Shown piece after piece: positions 43,529 to 51,528 of a stretch of DNA of 64,000 nt. The notes under the pieces are model-generated. The model ran no database searches, had not been told where the DNA came from, and saw only the letters and a list, made by a program, of their open reading frames with translations. The first letter of the stretch is position 1; the number at the start of each line of letters is the position of its first letter. The translations under genes and the position numbers were made by a program. The stretch is from Boudabousia marimammalium (GTDB lineage Bacteria > Actinomycetota > Actinomycetes > Actinomycetales > Actinomycetaceae): NCBI RefSeq assembly GCF_001936115.1, contig NZ_MPDM01000001.1:82123-146122 (forward strand), written 5' to 3'.

Positions 43529-43590
43529 TTTAGGGCCGAGGGTTTCACACCTGTTGAACATTGGGGGACGGTGAATCCTCGGCCCTAAAA
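43529..43590. terminator. Hairpin terminator after the symporter gene
   Basis: TTTAGGGCCGAGGGTTTCAC (43529-43548) and GTGAATCCTCGGCCCTAAAA (43571-43590) pair almost perfectly (one mismatch after the first bases). The stem is 20 bp with a loop of about 22 bases. Its position, seven bases past the stop, fits an intrinsic terminator. Confidence 0.85.
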
Positions 43591-43667
43591 CACAGACGCC
43601 TAATAGGCTGTGCGGGAAAACCAGTTTTTTACCAATATCACCGCTCTCAACTACTGAGTAAAACTGA

Positions 43668-43696
43668 TTGACTTTTTCTTACATCTACTCTACAAT
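43668..43696 (+). promoter_or_regulatory. Strong sigma-70-type promoter of the peptide cassette
   Basis: TTGACT (43668-43673), a 17-base spacer and TACAAT (43691-43696). This is one mismatch from consensus in each box and the clearest promoter in the window. It drives the peptide-ABC cassette. Confidence 0.75.
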
Positions 43697-43727
43697 GAGC
43701 ATATTATTGAGAAGTAGACCACACCTA

Positions 43728-43743
43728 TGTGACTACACTCACA
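43728..43743. promoter_or_regulatory. CRP/GlxR-like palindrome in the cassette leader
   Basis: TGTGACTACACTCACA fits TGTGA-N6-TCACA, the CRP/GlxR consensus. It lies about 30 bases downstream of the -10 box, between promoter and ribosome site, so binding there would repress. A second site of the same pattern is at 47955. Confidence 0.5.
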
Positions 43744-43762
43744 CTAAAGGGGAGTGTTGTTG

Positions 43763-44097
43763 ATGACTATCTTGACTAAACGTTTATTTCAACTTTCGTT
43801 GCTATTTTGATAGCAATAGGCGGAATTGCCGCAGTCGACTATTCAGTGGCAAATGCCTTGGGATCGTACTGTACAGCTTGGATTAGAACAGTGGGCAACG
43901 CGCAACAAGGACAAGGTAGGTGTTCTTGGATAAGTGCCGACACTAAGGTTAGGGTACATCTTTCCATCCCCTATTGGCCAGATCATTACTCTAGCTGGTT
44001 TACTCGTACCCATAAAACATATTCCACCAGCTGGGCTGTTCAATGGGGATCGTGGGAAGCTGGATGGGCTCGCACTGAGCAGTATCCACGTTATTAG
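43763..44097 (+). pseudogene. Secreted Trp-rich peptide precursor (bacteriocin-like), with single-base frameshift in the signal peptide
   Basis: AAAGGGGAG precedes ATG 43763. That frame gives MTILTKRLFQLSLLF and stops. Adding one A to the AAA at 43778-43780 instead joins MTILTK to TFISTFVAILIAIGGIAAVD and on through SVANA (a Sec signal and cleavage site). The mature part has about 79 residues: LGSYCTAWIRTVGNAQ, QGQGRCSW, and IPYWPDHYSSWFTRTHK followed by a Trp-rich end. It contains two Cys and seven Trp. The order secreted peptide, ABC ATPase, large permease recalls lactococcin 972-type loci. Sequence similarity to that family is not clear to me. A TTG at 43807 could start a shorter product. 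Confidence 0.55.
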
Positions 44098-44109
44098 AAA
44101 GGTAACCCT

Positions 44110-44796
44110 GTGATTGAGTGTTCTGAGGTTTCTTTTTCATTTCCCGGAGCGCGCTCCAGTCGGCTGATTTTTGACCGAATGAACGTGTCTTTTGCGGAAG
44201 GGAAGTTTCATGCAGTCATGGGTCCGTCTGGTTCAGGTAAAACCACTTTGTTGAATCTACTTGATGCGACGCTTCGCCCGCATTCAGGTAGCATCACAAT
44301 CGCAGGAAAAGAAGTTGGAGCATATCAACTGGGGGAACTGCGCGGACACATTTTGACTCGGATTTACCAGGATTACCGGCTGATTCCTTTTCTTACTGCC
44401 GCCGATAACATTCGTTTAGCACAGCAGGTGGCAGGCAACCTTAAATCTAAACCGGACTGTGCGTTAGATTTATTGCAACGTTTAGGAATCTATGATTTGG
44501 CTGACTATCCGGCCAGTCAGCTTTCTGGGGGAGAAGCGCAAAGAGTAGCGATTGCGAGAGCATTAGCAAACTATCCGAAAGTAATCTTGGCAGATGAGCC
44601 CACCGGCGCTTTAGACGAAAAGGCTTCACTTGAAATAGCAGTCTTACTGCGGAACTTAGCGCATGAAACGGGCGTCTGTATTGTGACGGTAACGCATGAT
44701 CCGGCATTGGCGGCAGCAGCAGACAGGGTCGTGCTGGTTCACGACTATCAGATGGTGGAAAAGAATTTGTCTACTTCACCCCAAGGTAGTTTCTGA
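44110..44796 (+). CDS. ABC transporter ATPase (MacB/LolD-like) of the peptide cassette
   Basis: 228 residues from a GTG with AAAGG upstream. Walker A is VMGPSGSGKTTLLNLLDA, the Q-loop is RIYQDYRLIPFLTAADNIRL, the signature is SQLSGGEAQRVAIARALAN, Walker B is VILADEPTGALDEKA, and the H-loop is VTVTHDPALAAAADRVV. This is the type that works with FtsX-like permeases rather than with classical exporters. Its last base is shared with the start of the permease gene. Role by context: energy for export of, or immunity to, the Trp-rich peptide. Confidence 0.85.
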   Translation: MIECSEVSFSFPGARSSRLIFDRMNVSFAEGKFHAVMGPSGSGKTTLLNLLDATLRPHSGSITIAGKEVGAYQLGELRGHILTRIYQDYRLIPFLTAADNIRLAQQVAGNLKSKPDCALDLLQRLGIYDLADYPASQLSGGEAQRVAIARALANYPKVILADEPTGALDEKASLEIAVLLRNLAHETGVCIVTVTHDPALAAAADRVVLVHDYQMVEKNLSTSPQGSF

Positions 44797-47144
44797 TGTT
44801 GAACAGGCGGATAGTTTTAGGTGTTATTCGCAGTAACCTAAAGATTGTAGCCGCGTTCTTTGTTGGTTTGCTTGTTTTATCGTCATTATCCTTGTTGGGA
44901 ACAATGGTCTCAGCGACCTATCTTCGCACAGTTGAAAATGATGTTCGTTCGACATATGGGGGTTTCCGGTATCTTGTTGGATCTACCACCTATGCCGGAC
45001 AGGAACGGCTTAGCGATGAAGCAAAAGAACCGGATTTTATCAAGTTTATTAAAGGAAACTGCACCCTCTCCGATACTAATAAGATCACAAAAGTTGATTT
45101 GATTAAAGTAGGTGGAAACCTACAATACAGTCAGCTACTGGCTGGACGTTTTCAAAACAGTCCTAACGAGGTAGTGCTATCCCGTCAGCTTGCTGACCTG
45201 CACAATCTGGAGCTAGGCAGCCAAATAACCTGCGATAAGCTCAATGCCACAGTTGTAGGCATTTCAGTGCTCCCCGCCCGCACCAGCGAATTGTTTATAG
45301 TCACAAAGATTAGTAGCGACGAACCATCTGAAACGTCTGGCTACTGGTACACAAATACAAATCCTGAAAATGATCCGCGCCTCAAAGACTTAGAGAGCAA
45401 CAATTTCGGAGTAATTTCTGTAGAAGGTAACATCCAGTTTGCTCAAGAGTCAGTGAAAGATTCGTTAATCAGAGTGTGGGATGCGATTGCATACATTCTC
45501 ATAGTCGCAGTGGGCGTCCTTCTATTCACCGCTTTTTCTGTGTTTTCGAATGTTACCTATAAGCTTCGTATCGCCCTTGAAGCCGCAGGAATGGCGAAAA
45601 GAAAAACCTATTTTCTGACTATCACCCCACTGCTAGCTTTATCATTCACTGCCGTACTATTAGGATCACTTTGTACCCATTTATTGGGGTTTTGGTTGGC
45701 TCAGCCGCTTGGATCCTATTTTGATCACTACTGGCTGCAAATAGAATGGACTGGAATTAAACAAGGCTATCTGGGGATTTTTATATCATGCTTGGCGGCT
45801 GTGGCAGTTGGATTATTCTGGGCACGCATTAGAACCAAATTTGCTTTCAAAACCGACAACCTATCTTCAAGCGGCAAATCAATCAAAGGCTTGTCGATAT
45901 TCACTTTACTGATGATAGGTTTCGGCGTTGCCAGCGCGCCTTTCGCTTACACTCATCCCTTGTGGAATTACACATCAGTAATCGCTTTAGCTATGGGACT
46001 GGGTCTAACCGGTTTTATTTTAGCTTGGTTGCCCTATGGAAAACCATTACGAATCGCCGGCTACCGCAGTGGCACACCAGCAATCTCTTTCACCCCAATT
46101 ATTGCAGTCGTTTGCGCGATAGCTACGACTGCCGGCACTCATTTATGGATGCAGAACAAGGCACTTTCAGGGGGAAACCTAAATGCGGGCGGCTATGTTG
46201 CAATTTCGTCTCTCACTCAAACAGATGTGGATTATTTGCAGGCAAAATTTCCTGAGATGATAACTAACGCAATAGTATTTGCTGTCCCGGAGAAACCTCA
46301 TGCTCAAATACGCATAGGTTCAGAACAATCTGCCCAGTGCAATGAGGCCACTTCTAGCGACAACCCAGCTTGCAAATCCTTTACCGGACTATTCGGCTTT
46401 GTGGTTTCAGATAATGGTAAAGATTTGATAGGAAAGATATCTCCTGAGCTTGCCGAAGCCCAAGCAGGAAATACCTATTCCCTTTTCCAATTCGATTCCA
46501 CCCCCAGTAGATTTGACGAAAGTTTTCCAATCACACTAGGTAAAGTCACCCTTGAAAAAGATGTAGATCAGCGTTTGGGAAATGCGCAATTACCCGACTG
46601 GATTGCTGACCCAAGTTTAGCCGTGTTCCGCGAAAAGAATATTCGCATCGGATTGGAAAGAGCCCTCTACATTCCAGACTTCAACCGTTATCCTGTCACT
46701 GATCGGCAAAATTTTTTCAGCACAGTTTCATCCCGCACTTTAGGTTTTATTAACCAACCGGGCGAGATTGACGGTAGCACTTTGCGGCTTCTCAGCTATG
46801 GCATCTTCGGTTTTGAAAGTGGATTGGCTCTTTTAATGGCTGCCATCGGATTGGCTACCACTAAGCGCTATCGCAAAGAATTTTTTGCCACCATGATTGA
46901 TTACGGCGCGAATCAATACTTTATTTTCCGCCTCCAGCTTTCACACCTATTCCCATACCTGTTCGCTATTATCAGTGGATCAGTGATTGGCCGTATGCTG
47001 GTGGTCCCCGTCTTTGTTGGAAGGGCATTACCCGAGAAAGTTGAGCCCGGTCTGATTTGGCTTACACCCGTTTTTGTCGCCATCATAATTTTGATTGTTA
47101 TATACCTTGTCCGATACCCAAAACTACAACTGAAAGGAAATTGA
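44796..47144 (+). CDS. FtsX-type ABC permease of the peptide cassette (782 aa)
   Basis: One N-terminal membrane helix (LKIVAAFFVGLLVLSSLSLL), then an extracytoplasmic domain of about 190 residues. Three or four helices follow (DAIAYILIVAVGVLLFTAFS; FLTITPLLALSFTAVLLGSL), then a second block with helices near 360-430, another large outer domain (about 450-660), and three terminal helices. Two outer domains and duplicated helix bundles are the layout of bacteriocin-associated and MacB-like permeases. AT-rich codons match the rest of the cassette. The N-terminus overlaps the ATPase stop. Substrate assignment is by context only. Confidence 0.75.
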   Translation: MLNRRIVLGVIRSNLKIVAAFFVGLLVLSSLSLLGTMVSATYLRTVENDVRSTYGGFRYLVGSTTYAGQERLSDEAKEPDFIKFIKGNCTLSDTNKITKVDLIKVGGNLQYSQLLAGRFQNSPNEVVLSRQLADLHNLELGSQITCDKLNATVVGISVLPARTSELFIVTKISSDEPSETSGYWYTNTNPENDPRLKDLESNNFGVISVEGNIQFAQESVKDSLIRVWDAIAYILIVAVGVLLFTAFSVFSNVTYKLRIALEAAGMAKRKTYFLTITPLLALSFTAVLLGSLCTHLLGFWLAQPLGSYFDHYWLQIEWTGIKQGYLGIFISCLAAVAVGLFWARIRTKFAFKTDNLSSSGKSIKGLSIFTLLMIGFGVASAPFAYTHPLWNYTSVIALAMGLGLTGFILAWLPYGKPLRIAGYRSGTPAISFTPIIAVVCAIATTAGTHLWMQNKALSGGNLNAGGYVAISSLTQTDVDYLQAKFPEMITNAIVFAVPEKPHAQIRIGSEQSAQCNEATSSDNPACKSFTGLFGFVVSDNGKDLIGKISPELAEAQAGNTYSLFQFDSTPSRFDESFPITLGKVTLEKDVDQRLGNAQLPDWIADPSLAVFREKNIRIGLERALYIPDFNRYPVTDRQNFFSTVSSRTLGFINQPGEIDGSTLRLLSYGIFGFESGLALLMAAIGLATTKRYRKEFFATMIDYGANQYFIFRLQLSHLFPYLFAIISGSVIGRMLVVPVFVGRALPEKVEPGLIWLTPVFVAIIILIVIYLVRYPKLQLKGN

Positions 47145-47145
47145 A

Positions 47146-47244
47146 ATGCACAAGACAATTGTGACTCTAGCTGGTTTGGCACTGGCTTGCACAGGTGCTA
47201 GTATGCTAATCATTGAGCCAGATATCGAATATGCCCAGAATTGA
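47146..47244 (+). CDS. Tiny secreted or lipoprotein-like peptide (32 aa)
   Basis: The ATG lies one base after the permease stop and AAAGGAAA stands just upstream, so the spacing is tight for translation. The sequence MHKTIVTLAGLALACTGASM looks like a signal peptide with a lipobox-like LALAC. A short acidic tail EPDIEYAQN ends it. It could be an immunity lipoprotein, a second peptide, or a truncated signal sequence. Confidence 0.45.
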   Translation: MHKTIVTLAGLALACTGASMLIIEPDIEYAQN

Positions 47245-47258
47245 GCTAAGACGTAAGT

Positions 47259-47318
47259 GGTTTCGCGAATGAGATTATGCCAAATCTGGAGGATTCAGAG
47301 GCGGGGGACGAGGGTTAG
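47259..47318 (+). pseudogene. Detached duplicate of the AGCS symporter 3' end
   Basis: The frame reads GFANEIMPNLEDSEAGDEG and stops. The symporter at 43522 ends GFANEIMPDLEESGTGDEG plus three residues. The first 24 bases (from TGG at 47258) are identical to those of the symporter. No other symporter sequence is attached. It marks the far edge of the peptide cassette. Confidence 0.8.
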
Positions 47319-47383
47319 TCTGCCCCTCAGTCTGCGGAAGGCTAGGCCAAAGGGAGTGCTCCGGGAAGTTGTACTTATAGAGA

Positions 47384-47429
47384 CAGGGTGGGTGGTTTGC
47401 TGCTGATTGCAGTCAAACCACCCACCCTG
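47384..47429. terminator. Strong hairpin terminator
   Basis: Perfect 16-bp arms CAGGGTGGGTGGTTTG (47384-47399) and CAAACCACCCACCCTG (47414-47429), loop 14 bases, followed by GGTTTTAGG. It lies between the convergent cassette and the small membrane protein gene and probably serves both. Confidence 0.85.
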
Positions 47430-47453
47430 AGGTTTTAGGATTAGCTGGAGAAG

Positions 47454-47771
47454 TTATCCTGCACCTCCAGATGCGAATCCGATATAGAACAAGATAGCAG
47501 GGCTCAGCATGAGCAGAACGCCACCTACTGCAAGCGCCAGCAGCAAGTAGTCCGCGTTTCTCTTGTTAAGAGAGACGATGAACAGGGCTGCGGCGCCAAG
47601 CGCGGTAACTACCCCGCCAAGCATCACGATTGTCGTGAGAACAGCGGTGTAAGTTCCTGCCACACCAGTTAGCGATACGGCTAGCATCAGCAAGGAGAGA
47701 AGAAAAACTACACTCGCGATTAGTCGGATAGTTTTCCGCAAATCCGTAACTTTATTCATTTTGGTCACCAT
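47454..47771 (-). CDS. Small three- to four-helix membrane protein, unknown (up to 105 aa)
   Basis: Helices are visible at LIASVVFLLSLLMLAVSLTG, YTAVLTTIVMLGGVVTALGA and YLLLALAVGGVLLMLSPAIL. The start may be 47771, or 47759 (MNKVTDLRK), where GGTGA gives better spacing. I recognise no family. It lies just outside the peptide cassette, convergent with it across a shared terminator. A CRP/GlxR-like site is 184 bases upstream. A role in immunity to the peptide is conceivable but unsupported. Confidence 0.55.
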   Translation of the reverse strand: MVTKMNKVTDLRKTIRLIASVVFLLSLLMLAVSLTGVAGTYTAVLTTIVMLGGVVTALGAAALFIVSLNKRNADYLLLALAVGGVLLMLSPAILFYIGFASGGAG

Positions 47772-47954
47772 CCTTTCAGTTACTTCTTGCAGTTATCAGC
47801 GGATGACTGGAAGTAAAGCTTAGCTTCCTTCAAGAGATATCCGAGAAACTGTTCAGGGCACCAACTTGACACACGATTTGCATCGTTGCTAAGCGCATGT
47901 TAAGCTGATACAGGCGTCATTTCATTATCATAGATTTTTGCACACAAAATACAT

Positions 47955-47970
47955 TGTGACTCTACTCACA
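47955..47970. promoter_or_regulatory. Second CRP/GlxR-like palindrome
   Basis: TGTGACTCTACTCACA fits TGTGA-N6-TCACA and closely resembles the site at 43728. It lies upstream of the small membrane protein gene and just past the end of the ECF ATPase gene. Confidence 0.5.
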
Positions 47971-47985
47971 TTTACTGTAGGTTGG

Positions 47986-49665
47986 TTATATTGCTCGGTA
48001 ACTGCAGGTAGCGGCAGTCTCCGCACGGTCGCCGGGCCGCAAAACCAGTAGAGAATCCGCGCAGGCGTCAATCAGTTCAGGGTCGTGCGTAATCACCAGC
48101 ACGTTTACGCCACTTGCCGCTAACTCGTTCAACCGGGCCGCTATCCGCCGCAAATGCCGGTAATCGACCCCCGAAGTCGGCTCATCAAACAGGTACAGTT
48201 GCGCATCTCTTGCGACCGCCGCCGCAATCACGAGGCGCTGTTTCTGCCCACCCGACAGGCTTAAAGGATGCCGGTCCGCTAAATCTGCCAGCTCGAACTG
48301 CTCCAGCAGGCCGGGCACATCAATACTTTCTTGGCGTTCCTTACTCAAGCCTAAAGTGATTTCATCTTTAACTTTCGCGGAGAATAGTTGCCGGTGGACG
48401 TCTTGCATGACGAGGGCGGTTTCGGCCTGCAAATCCTCCGGTTTACGTAAAGTTCCGTGCCGGTAGATGCTCCCGCCGGGCAGCGGTTTCAGCAGGCCGG
48501 ACAGGAGTTTAGCGAGGGTGGATTTACCGACGCCGTTGTGTCCCACTATGGCGGTCACTTCACCGGCCGGCAGGTCTAGGGCCGGAATCTCTAAAACGAT
48601 GCGTTTGCCGTAGCCGGCCCGAATTTTCCGTAGAGAAACCCCGGATTCTAGCGGCTCGCTAGGTGAACTAAGGGCTTCGGCGGGTCGGGCGACAGGCGCA
48701 GAAATAGGTTCACCAGCATGAGCCGTCGGGCTGGGCGCTGGCGTGCTGCCCGTTTCAGTTGGAGCCGTCTGCGCCTGGACGGGCGCATCATGTTCCGAAA
48801 TTACTGGGCACTCTGCGACGCTCTTATCCTTCACTGGCGGATGGCCAGCGAACACGCCCTCGTCGCGATGCAAACGCCGCAAACCTAAGTCTCGGCGCTG
48901 CTGATCGGTGAGGGCAAAGAACTCGGCGCCGGTGAAGCGGCGGGCCACCCGGCCGCCCTCCATCAAGAGGACCTGGTCGGCTAGACCCTCCAGGAAAGCG
49001 AGGCGATGCTCCGCGACGACCAGGGTTTTGCCATCCGCTTTGAGGCGGCGCAGCAGGGCCGCGAAATCCGCGATCGCGGGGACGGACAGGTTGGAGGTCG
49101 GCTCATCGAACAGCAGGACCGGCGTATTCGACATGACAGCTTGGGCGCAGGCGACGCGCTGCAGTTCACCGCCGGAAAGCTGACGCAGATTCCGGCCCAG
49201 CAGGTGCGCGACGCCTAGGGCCTCCCCCTGCTCACTGATGCGGTCGCGGATCAGCTGCGGATCCAGCCCATAGTTTTCGTTGCGGAAAGCCAGCTCAGAC
49301 AGGACCTCGGAGGTGAAGAACTGGGTGCGGGGGTTTTGGAATACGGTCGCAGAAACCCGGCCGGTTTCCACCAGTGGACTGTCTGAGACTTGTCGGCCGG
49401 CGACTTCGACGCTGCCGCTCAGTTCGCCCGTATGAAAATGTGGAACCAGACCGTTGAGCAGGCGCAAAGCGGAGGATTTACCGCAACCGGACGCCCCACA
49501 CAGCACCGTCAATGAGCCTTCGGGGACGGTAAAAGACACGTCAGTGAGGGCGGGCATCGCCGGGCCTCCTCCAGGCACCGGCGAACCGGTGTCTGGTGCG
49601 TCCTCGTCCTCGACGCCGTAACGGAATGTCACCTTGGAAACCTTAATCACAGCAGCCACCCCCAA
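47986..49665 (-). CDS. ECF transporter fused double ATPase (EcfA-EcfA')
   Basis: 559 residues containing two ABC domains. Domain 1 has Walker A LCGASGCGKSSALRLLNG, signature RQLSGGELQRVACAQAVMS and Walker B LLFDEPTSNL. A Pro/Ala/Glu linker (about 270-345) follows. Domain 2 has Walker A IVGHNGVGKSTLAKLLSG, signature LSLSGGQKQRLVIAAAVA and Walker B LYLFDEPTSGVD. With EcfT and an S component it drives uptake of a vitamin-like substrate. It overlaps ecfT by 19 bases. In this operon order (S, T, A) it is the last gene. Confidence 0.88.
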   Translation of the reverse strand: MGVAAVIKVSKVTFRYGVEDEDAPDTGSPVPGGGPAMPALTDVSFTVPEGSLTVLCGASGCGKSSALRLLNGLVPHFHTGELSGSVEVAGRQVSDSPLVETGRVSATVFQNPRTQFFTSEVLSELAFRNENYGLDPQLIRDRISEQGEALGVAHLLGRNLRQLSGGELQRVACAQAVMSNTPVLLFDEPTSNLSVPAIADFAALLRRLKADGKTLVVAEHRLAFLEGLADQVLLMEGGRVARRFTGAEFFALTDQQRRDLGLRRLHRDEGVFAGHPPVKDKSVAECPVISEHDAPVQAQTAPTETGSTPAPSPTAHAGEPISAPVARPAEALSSPSEPLESGVSLRKIRAGYGKRIVLEIPALDLPAGEVTAIVGHNGVGKSTLAKLLSGLLKPLPGGSIYRHGTLRKPEDLQAETALVMQDVHRQLFSAKVKDEITLGLSKERQESIDVPGLLEQFELADLADRHPLSLSGGQKQRLVIAAAVARDAQLYLFDEPTSGVDYRHLRRIAARLNELAASGVNVLVITHDPELIDACADSLLVLRPGDRAETAATCSYRAI

Positions 49666-50453
49666 ATGGTGGAGGCGAAAGCGATGGCCGCGGTCGCCGC
49701 AATCAGCGCCGCGTCATGCCAGGTGAAACGCAGACGCACAATGCTGGTCGGCTGGACGGCGCCACCCAGCCCGCGCGTCAAAGCGGCGGCGGACAGCTCA
49801 TCCGCCATCCGGATAGATGAGGAGAGGAGCGGCACCAGAATGTACTCGGCGGTGCGAATCGGATGCGCCAGCACCCCGAAAGCGCCGGGGAACAGGCCGC
49901 GCAGCCGCATGGCGTCACGGATGGCGAACAGTTCATCAATGACGGTCGGAATGTAGCGCAGCACCACGGTAAAGGGAATCACAATGAACTGTGGGATGCG
50001 AAGCCGCCGCAGCGCCGCCGTCAGTTGCGCCGGGCCGGTCGTCAAAATCACGTAGATTGCTGCGGAGATTGACACCCCGAAACGGAGTGTCCAGTAGCCG
50101 ATAGTCACAAAAATAGCGACCAGCACGTTCTGCCACAGCAGCGGCAGAACATAGGCGCAAAACGCGGCGGGCAGCATAATCAGCAGGTAGGGGCGCAGCG
50201 ACCGCCAGCCGTCACTGACAACCAGCAGGAAACCGGCAACCAGCATGCCGACCAGAATCTCGGGCGCCTTCGCCGCATGCATTAGCGTCGTATTCACCAC
50301 CACCAGAAACAGCAGCTTGGTGCGCGGATCCACGTTGGATGCGGTCACGCCCAGGCGCGTCATTAGGGGTCCCGAGGGCGAGGGTGCGCGCGTCTCCCCT
50401 AGCAGGGGACTAAATGACGGCGCGGAGCCGGCGGCAGCGGATTCAGTACTCAT
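49647..50453 (-). CDS. ECF transporter transmembrane coupling protein EcfT
   Basis: 268 residues with four to six hydrophobic segments, including VDPRTKLLFLVVVNTTLMHA and LLIMLPAAFCAYVLPLLWQN. The coupling helices contain FAIRDAMRLRGLFPG and ADELSAAALTRGLGGA. These are the Ala-Arg-Gly signatures that contact the two ATPase domains in EcfT proteins. It lies three bases after the S-component gene and overlaps the ATPase gene. Confidence 0.85.
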   Translation of the reverse strand: MSTESAAAGSAPSFSPLLGETRAPSPSGPLMTRLGVTASNVDPRTKLLFLVVVNTTLMHAAKAPEILVGMLVAGFLLVVSDGWRSLRPYLLIMLPAAFCAYVLPLLWQNVLVAIFVTIGYWTLRFGVSISAAIYVILTTGPAQLTAALRRLRIPQFIVIPFTVVLRYIPTVIDELFAIRDAMRLRGLFPGAFGVLAHPIRTAEYILVPLLSSSIRMADELSAAALTRGLGGAVQPTSIVRLRFTWHDAALIAATAAIAFASTIWGWLL

Positions 50454-50456
50454 AAA

Positions 50457-51047
50457 TCAGTTGGTTTTGAAGTGCTTTTCCACGATTAGGGCGCCCACCC
50501 AGCCGGAAACCAGTGAGCTCGCAAAGACGCAGGCAGCGAATAGGAGCATCCCGGCGGGCGTGAAAATCTGGCCCATCTGCTGGGCAAAATCGGCGCCCAG
50601 GCTTTCCGTAATGTGCTGCAAGAAATTGTCGGTGTCGTAAAGAATCGGGGTCAGTGGCGTAATGTTCCACAGGGAGAACACCGCGTACGCCAACACGTTT
50701 AGGGCGCGGTTGCGGTACTTTCCGGCGCGGGCAATCAAATCACCAAGCAGACCCGTCAAAGTGGCAACAATAATGGTGTACCAGATGTGTCCGCCCATGA
50801 AAATCAGCAGACCAATCAGGAATCCCATGATGGCCAGCGCCCAGGGGGCACGGACTTTGCGGAGGAACAAAATGATGACGGGACCGGAAATCAGAATGGA
50901 AATCAGCGGGCCAATGAACATCATCAGCGGGTTCAAGATCCCGGCGATGCCGCCGACTGCTAACAGCACAAAGTAGAGGGCGGTGAAAACTCCGGTAGTG
51001 ATTAGAGTTTTCACATCCAGTCCGCCAGCTGATGATGCCGTTTTCAT
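50457..51047 (-). CDS. ECF substrate-binding S component, Trep_Strep/MptD type
   Basis: 196 residues, six hydrophobic segments. It begins with DVKTLITTGVFTALYFVLLA and contains NPLMMFIGPLISILISGPVI and PILYDTDNFLQHITESLGAD. This matches the TIGR02185-type (Trep_Strep) integral membrane family that acts as substrate-specific S component. The ligand is not known. It starts the S-T-A operon. A paralogue with the same layout is encoded at 51990-52577. Confidence 0.82.
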   Translation of the reverse strand: MKTASSAGGLDVKTLITTGVFTALYFVLLAVGGIAGILNPLMMFIGPLISILISGPVIILFLRKVRAPWALAIMGFLIGLLIFMGGHIWYTIIVATLTGLLGDLIARAGKYRNRALNVLAYAVFSLWNITPLTPILYDTDNFLQHITESLGADFAQQMGQIFTPAGMLLFAACVFASSLVSGWVGALIVEKHFKTN

Positions 51048-51223
51048 TGCTTAACCTGCCTTGAATTGTTCTGCTCCTGCTCATTGAAACATAAGCCTTA
51101 GCTAAGTAGCAACCCTTGGAGCAGGGAAAACCGCTGAGAGGTAGAGGCAGTTTGGACTGGCAAACAGCTAGAGACGCGAAAACTTATTCGCCGTCTTGAA
51201 AAATGACCCCCAAAAGGAAACTA

Positions 51224-51257
51224 GCGGTATCCCCTACGTCAATGCAGGGGGTACCGC
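51224..51257 (-). terminator. Hairpin after the small-peptide genes
   Basis: GCGGTATCCCCT (51224-51235) pairs with AGGGGGTACCGC (51246-51257), 11 of 12 positions plus a wobble. On the minus strand TTTCCTTTT follows. It could end the minus-strand transcript of the 75- and 40-residue peptides. Confidence 0.55.
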
Positions 51258-51350
51258 CTTGGCTGCGCCTTTAACCTAAACTCAAAAAGCCTCTTGATCA
51301 GATTGCAGCAGCAAACTTTCTAACTCTAAGTCGCGTAGGTAGAACAGACT

Positions 51351-51473
51351 TTAATCGGGCCTACCAGAGCTTAAGTGCCGTTCTATTTTGTACAGGAAGT
51401 AGCAGCCCAAGATTACAGCTGCTCCTACAGCAACTTTTCCTACTGTCGCCACAATTAGAATAAAAGCGTGCAT
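51351..51473 (-). CDS. Single-pass membrane micropeptide (40 aa)
   Basis: The ATG at 51473 follows a strong ribosome site GGAGGTGCCTGTT. The peptide MHAFILIVATVGKVAVGAAV continues ILGCYFLYKIERHLSSGRPD, one membrane helix plus a basic tail. It lies 55 bases after the secreted 75-residue protein on the same strand, so both may be on one transcript. No family is recognised. Its clear ribosome site makes it a good small-gene candidate. Confidence 0.6.
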   Translation of the reverse strand: MHAFILIVATVGKVAVGAAVILGCYFLYKIERHLSSGRPD

Positions 51474-51528
51474 AACAGGCACCTCCTAATAATTAAAATT
51501 TGCAATACGCAAACAACTTGTCAAGTAG

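Noticed and set aside
51110..51160. CTGAGAGG-containing stretch upstream of the ECF operon that faintly recalls a TPP riboswitch
   Set aside because: The remaining conserved THI-box parts are absent and the motif is on the wrong strand for the operon.
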